This document shows positions 58,911-64,000 of a stretch of DNA of 64,000 nt, one piece after another. Below the pieces are notes generated by a model. That model was not told the origin of the DNA and did not search any database. It worked only from the letters and a program-made list of their open reading frames with translations. A program made the translations under genes and the position numbers. Origin of the DNA: Triticum aestivum. Taxonomy: Eukaryota; Streptophyta; Magnoliopsida; Poales; Poaceae. The DNA lies in assembly GCF_018294505.1 (NCBI RefSeq), contig NC_057803.1, positions 684,449,881 through 684,513,880 of the forward strand, written 5' to 3'. Position 1 is the stretch's first letter, and each line of letters begins with the position of its first letter.

Positions 58911-61729
58911 TTACTCAAATATTACATCCTTCGAACATTCGTCCGCTACAAGACGGGCACCCTTCAGGACATTCTCATAATAAATTTCGGGGGTGCGATG
59001 CTCCTTGCCCTGCGGCAGCCCTTCCTTGATCAGCTTCACAGTGTCTAGCTTGGCCCACTTCACCTTCACACGGGTGAAAGCCCGGCGTGCACCTTCGATG
59101 CAGACGGACCGCTTGATGACCTCCAGCCGTGGGCAGGCATCCACAAGCCGCCTCACCAGGCTGAAGTAGCTGTTCGGAAGGACATCGCCAGGCCACAGCC
59201 GTACTATAAGGCCCTTCATGGCCTGTTCGGCCGCCTTGTGCAGCTCGACCAGCTGCTTTAGCTGGTCGCTCAGAGGCATTGGGTGTTCGGTCCCATTATA
59301 CTGAGACCAGAACAGCTTCTCCGTTGAGCTTCCCTCCTCGGCCTGGTAAAACTGTGTGGCATCCGATAAGCTGTGGGGCAAATCTGTGAATGCTCCTGGA
59401 GAGCTCCGAATTCGGGTAAGTAATCGGTAATTTACTTTTACATGCTTGCTCTGCATATAGAATGCCTTACCCGCCGCTATCTTCTTCATCGCGTCAATCT
59501 CCTGGTGGGCCTTCTGGGCCTCGGCCTTGGCACTCTTTGCGCTCTCAAGGGCCGCGGCAAGCTCAGACTCTCGCATCTTCGAGTCAAGCTCCAACGCCTC
59601 GTGCTTTGTCAAGAGAGCCTGGAGCTCTTGCTACACCTCGCCCACCCGAGCCTCGTGCTTCTCTAGCTCGGTGCGCTCCTTGGCCGCTGTATCTTCGGCC
59701 TTGGTTAGCGCTTGCTTCAGGGTCGCCACCTCGATCGTGGCCCCTGGAAAACATACGATGATCCTGTCATTTTGCAATCGCGTCCTCTTATATATATATA
59801 TATACATAAGACAGGGTATTACTTACCCTTGTTCTCCTCGAGCTGCCTCTTGGCAAGGACGATCTCTTTCCTGGACCCGTCGAGGTCCTGCTTCAGTACG
59901 GTGACCTCCACAGTTAGTGCGGCGGACGCCAGCAGCGAAGCCTGCATATGCATATTGACATACTTATATTAGACTCCTGCGATATTATTTGATCCTCTGT
60001 TCAGCATTTCTTTGTGAACACCGAACAAAGCATCAGGGGCTACTGTCTATGCGGTAATATTTCTACTACATTTTAAAACACTTACCTCGAAGCCTGTTAG
60101 AAGGCTGGCACAGGCTTCGGTCAATCCGCTCTTGGCGGACTGAACCTTCTGGATCACCGTACTCATGATAGTGCGGTGCTCCTCGTCGATGGAAGCATTG
60201 CGAAGCGCTTCCAGCAGATTGCCCGGCGCCTCTGGATGGACAGAGGTCACCGGCATAGGCGTCTTGCCCCTCTTACAAGGAGGCCGCCTGCCCGAGCCTA
60301 GAACCGCTAGAGGTTCTGGCGCGGTGTTCGGCTGAGGGCCGAACTCGGAGCTCTCAAGGGGCCCGTCCCCTCGGCTCCTGGAGTCCGGAAGGTCGCCTTG
60401 AGGCGCCTCCAGGACTGTCTCCCCTCGATCCGGTGCCTCTTGAGACAACACCTCGGCGTCGTCGGCAGGATGAGGGGAGGTGGCGGTCGGGACTGGATCA
60501 CTATCCATGTCCGACAAGCCCAAGGAGCCGTCCGATGATACATCGATACTGGATCGTGGCGGCCTGCATAATTGCGTTCAGCGTTAGGGAAAGCAGTGCG
60601 ACAAAGGAATCCTATGAGTTACTCTGGTATCCGAATACTTAGGATCTCCCCGGGGGCTTGACCCTGGGCAACCACTCGTCTTCGCCTTTGTCGGTGGCGG
60701 TGGAATCGTCCGAAAGGAGAGTCCTTCCCTTCTTGGACCCTCCGGCCTCCCCGGTTGGGGCGGCCTTCCTTTTATTGTCTCCCCCAGTCGATGGGGGAGC
60801 ATCTTCTTCTTCTTCTTCCTCGTCTTTGAGGGAAGAGTGCACCGCAGAGTCATCGGACAGTGAGTCCGACGACGCCTGGTGTCGTGAACTCTTTCGGATT
60901 CCCTTGGCCTTCTTGGTCTTCTCCGGCACCGTATAAGGGGCCGGAGTCAACATCTTCGCCAGAAGATCGTATGCGGGGCCTTCGGGCGAAGGAGCCGGAC
61001 AGTTGATCTGTCCAACCATCTTCTGCCAGTCCTGTCAAAGGTACGGGAGTTTAGATCCCGCATAGAGTCAATCTATATAAAAATAATAATTATCCTGTGA
61101 AAGGTAAAGCAGCTTACCGCACTGGCTTGGCGCTTCGTGCTGAATCCGTGATCCTCAGTAATGGGGGGGGGGACCTCGGCACTTTTGAACAGCACCCTCC
61201 AGGCGTCTTCATGAGTCGTATCGAAGAGCCCGTTCAGAGTTCGATGCTGCGCCGGATTGAACTCCCACAAGTTGAACTCCCGTTGTTGGCACCGGAGTAT
61301 CCGGCGGATGAGTATAACTTGGACTATGTTGACAAGCTTGAGCTTCTTGTCCATCATGTTTTGTATGTTTGGAGTCCGGTCAGCTCTTTCAAACTACCCC
61401 AGGACAGGCCCTTCTCTTTCCAGGAGGTGAGCCGCGTGGGGATGCCAGATCGGAACTCGGGGCCGCTGCCCATGCAGGGTCGCGCGGCTCGGTGATATAG
61501 AACCACCCCGATTGCCACCCCTTTATGGTTTCCACAAAGGAGCCCTCGAGCCATGTTACGTTGGGCATCTTGCCCACCATGGCGCCTCCGCACTCCACCA
61601 GGCGGCCGTCAACCACCTTCGGCTTGACATTGAAGGTCTTCAGCCATAAGCCGAAGTGGGGCTTGATGCGGAGGAAGGCCTCGCACATGATGATAAACGT
61701 CGAGATGTTGAGGATGAAGTTCGGGGCAG
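58911..61729 (-). pseudogene. E5 antisense PF04195-like gene, C-terminal part
   Basis: On minus from 61729 (NFILNISTFII, CEAFLRIKPHFGLWLKTF, GKMPNVTWLEGSFVETIKGW), with exon borders at the places seen in E3 (donor GTAAGC near 61118; acidic exon around 61019-60639; then the 60523-60090 exon; coiled-coil exons near 59910-59440). The last exon, open to the stop at 58911 (YQAEEGSSTEKLFWSQYNGT, VRRLVDACPRLEVIKRSVCI, ARLVADECSKDVIFE), lacks the TAG found in E3. Frame changes near 61440 and a TAA/TAG-type break in the coiled coil (about 59630) disable it. Its N-terminus is at 8376-8623 on plus. Confidence 0.8.
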
Positions 61730-64000
61730 TTGAAAAAGGTTGGAACTCCGGGAAAAGAGAAGATGAACAATTGAAATCAGGAATTTGATGAGCCTCCGGA
61801 ATAGGGAATTAATCATTTGGATGAAACAAGAATAAGAATTACATTATGCTTATCCTTCACCATTTTAAATTGATGATAATCAACGGATTTGACATATTAC
61901 TTATTCTCATAGAAAGGATTAAGATATATAATGCGCAAACTTGAAGAGGCCTTCGATGATCCATCGGTAGGATTTGAAAGAACGGAAGTATGATAACGTA
62001 AGAAGAGGAATCTTGAACAAACCACCGTAAGAATTGAAAATGAAAGAAGAAAAGATAAAGAAACACTGGAAAGAATTAGCAAATGAACGAAGAAGCTTGA
62101 GGGGATTTAGATACATCAGAACAAAGAGATCAAGAACTGATTAGAGGATATTTGATTGATGCACCGGTAAGATTAGGAGGATGAGAGCTCAAAGCTAGAA
62201 TGAATAATCTGAGATGATGGGCTCTGGATGAACAAACTGAAAAAGGCTCCTGAATTGCTCCGGATATTTAAAAAGAATTCTCGCAATCAAACAATTATGA
62301 GAGGATGGCCTCGAATTAGAACCACGAATCTCTGAGAGAGCGGATAAGATATAGAGGTAAAACTCTTCTTTGGTCTTCAAATGTTGAGAATGACGATGAG
62401 AGACACCACCAAATTGTTGAGATACTCCGGGATGAAAATTAGAAAGGTTGAACCAACGATGAAAAGAATTTGAAAGATCTTGGAGGAAGACATATGACTG
62501 ATGATAAATCATTCTTATGTCAAAACTTTGAAAAGAGATTTGAGGATAGCTCGGGGAAAATAAGAAGGGTAAGGTAAGATCCTGGGAAAAGACCTGTGGG
62601 TTAGGGCCACTCAAAAGAAACACCGTTGAAATGATTTAAAAGAGAGGTTGCACCGGTTGGATTGAATGGCTTGAATGGGATAACAACCTCGAAATAGGTT
62701 GAACTGATCTTGAATGAAAAGACGAGCCTTCTGAGATATCTTGGGCACTCCGGGACAATAGGATAGCGAGAGGTGAACGATTAAGAATTGCACCGGCATG
62801 AGAAAGCCTTAACATGAGGAAAGGGTATGATCAACAAAGCTTGACTAGAATCCACCAGAGAAGAAAAAGAATGAGAAGTGACGAACTAGTAGAACATTTT
62901 CAAGAGAACCACGGGGTAAGAGTATTGACGGAAAAGAATGGAGAGACTTCTCATCAATCACATGATAATTGATTCAGAAATCTGAATCCTTGAATGAAAA
63001 GGGTGGATGGGTGGGAAAACAAAGATGGCTTAGGACGGAAGAAATGAACACAGTAGAAAGAACTGGTAATTGATCTTGCGGATGTAGAAAAGATCGGATC
63101 CACTTGAAGAGACACACACTGGTTGAAAAGGATTGGCATGACAATCTCGATTATTGAAAAGGATTAGTATTCACATCGAAGTATGAGAACACCATTTCGG
63201 AAAGGTATGGAATCAAAACTTGACTTTGAAGCAACTCGAATACCACAACTCAAAACAAACAAAGGATTGGCTTGCAGAATAAGCCGGAACAAACATATGA
63301 TAGAGAATTCGTCCGAAGTTTTCATGGTGGGGCCTACACGGGCTCGATCGTACAGCACCATCATGTACAATGCAGTGCACATGACATACGAAGCGTTCCC
63401 GAGTTGGCATAGCCAAGGACTCTTTAAGACACAACGAGACCACTGTAAAACCAACCGTGAATAGGCGGACCACTAGACGTCGAACCCCAATTTCATATCA
63501 TACATCCATCGGAAAGATATCCTAAGAGCTACTTGAATTCCCACTTATAAACTCCCGGAACTTTTCGGTTATGCAATCAGGTGTTGGGGATACAGGGGAA
63601 GCATAATATCTCACCCAAAACTAGCAAATTCTACATCCAGCTGTATCCATCCTTCAACACATAACCAAGAAACATTCGGAAATCATCTACCTCAACCTTC
63701 GAAAAGCATCCATTATACGAGTGATGGCAATACTCCCGAACTCCTGCCCCAGTACTGGGTGGCGTCCAGGTTATCTCACCAACAACTGCATAAAAGAGAT
63801 TTTCGATGTCGGTGAATTAAACTCAGGTATTCCAGAACTACAACGATAAAATTGTGACGACAACACCTTGGAGCTCAACTCCCCGGGACACTGCCACAAC
63901 CCCTAAATGACAGGAGGCACCAAGAACAATGTTCTCGTCACAAATCGATCGGAACAATTCCAAGATACCCGCGTGATCCTAAATTTTTTTTAGTGAAATT
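61730..64000 (-). mobile_element. LARD interior, continuing outside the window
   Basis: AT-rich, non-coding; on minus it shows the same style as 8624-9499 (TTCCGGAGTTCC, TCTTCTTTCATTTTC-like words). No domain-bearing ORF on either strand. It starts at 61730 without any LTR end, as expected for a rearrangement breakpoint. Read on minus it runs into 8624 (ACCTTTTTCAA then CTATTTCATCACGG). The part near 63340-64000 (minus) is less repetitive and may approach the 5' leader. Confidence 0.65.

Larger units (their letters stand above)
8624..61729. other. Inferred 53-kb inversion with both breakpoints inside repeats
   Basis: Seen: the 3' half of gypsy element E5 (7342-8623, minus strand) and its 5' half (53860-61729, plus strand) are complementary. 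The first ends and the second begins at the same codon region of the antisense gene, and the outer flanks carry the same 5-bp duplication (GTCCC at 7337-7341, GGGAC at 53855-53859). The gypsy LTR around E5 (4586-7341 and 52730-53859) and the LARD interior (8624-9499 and 61730-64000) also become continuous if this segment is turned over. Inference: one inversion, younger than these insertions. An assembly chimera is the main alternative, but no N run sits at either junction. Confidence 0.85.
53860..61729 (+). mobile_element. E5: Tat-like gypsy element, 5' LTR to antisense gene
   Basis: Same family layout as E3: LTR, primer region, gag, protease, non-coding middle, antisense PF04195-like gene. 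It ends at 61729 inside that gene, where LARD sequence starts. The missing 3' end is 7342-8623 on minus. Restored length about 9.2 kb. No RT or integrase. Confidence 0.9.

Noticed and set aside
1..64000. Host genes, tRNA or rRNA genes
   Set aside because: Every stretch with coding signal was assigned to a mobile element, and I saw no tRNA or rRNA signature. Short non-coding RNAs cannot be excluded by reading alone.

Overview
The window is repeat-rich plant DNA of the kind found in wheat, Aegilops and related Triticeae. Evidence: nested Ty3/gypsy, Ty1/copia, LINE, CACTA and Stowaway-type elements; a copia element with the length, termini and proteins of the Angela/BARE1/WIS group; CACTA subterminal repeats of the Caspar type; and a non-coding giant-LTR (LARD/Sukkula-like) element. 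I found no host gene, tRNA, rRNA or CRISPR array. Family names come from memory of Triticeae repeats and are less certain than the structures. A 187-base N gap (16454-16640) marks a draft assembly.

Layout. 1-4585: internal domain of a chromodomain Ty3/gypsy element (5' LTR outside the window), then the left part of its 3' LTR (4586-7341). 7342-8623: 3' LTR and 3' end of a gypsy element called E5 here, on the minus strand. 8624-13811: 3' internal part and 4.3-kb LTR of the LARD. 13812-15090 and 37142-37923: 3' part of a CACTA transposon, split by a Tat-lineage gypsy element, E2 (15091-37141, target duplication ACGGC). The 3' LTR of E2 is split by another gypsy element, E3 (23471-36726), and the 5' LTR of E3 is split by a 4.2-kb solo LTR (23849-28012, duplication CCGAA). 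37924-38612: LTR fragment. 38613-38833 and 47521 to about 49870: a LINE on the minus strand, interrupted by a structurally complete Angela-type element (38834-47520, duplication GTGGG). About 49870-52729: Athila/Sabrina-like gypsy sequence with a Stowaway MITE in its LTR. 52730-53859: right part of the same chromovirus 3' LTR, reversed. 53860-61729: 5' LTR, gag, protease and most of the antisense gene of E5. 61730-64000: more LARD interior, reversed.

Main result: segment 8624-61729 (about 53 kb) reads as one inversion whose breakpoints lie inside E5 and inside the LARD. Turning it back in thought makes three broken repeats continuous: E5 (with matching duplication GGGAC on its two outer ends), the chromovirus 3' LTR that E5 entered, and the LARD.

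Second result: the two Tat-type families each carry an antisense gene near the 3' end. In E3 and E5 it is the known multi-exon 'putative gypsy-type transposon' (PF04195-like) gene. In E2 it is a decayed reading frame that looks like an AT-hook plus a plant B3 DNA-binding domain. All element coding regions are damaged, mostly by TAG/TGA stops consistent with C-to-T decay, so none appears able to move on its own.
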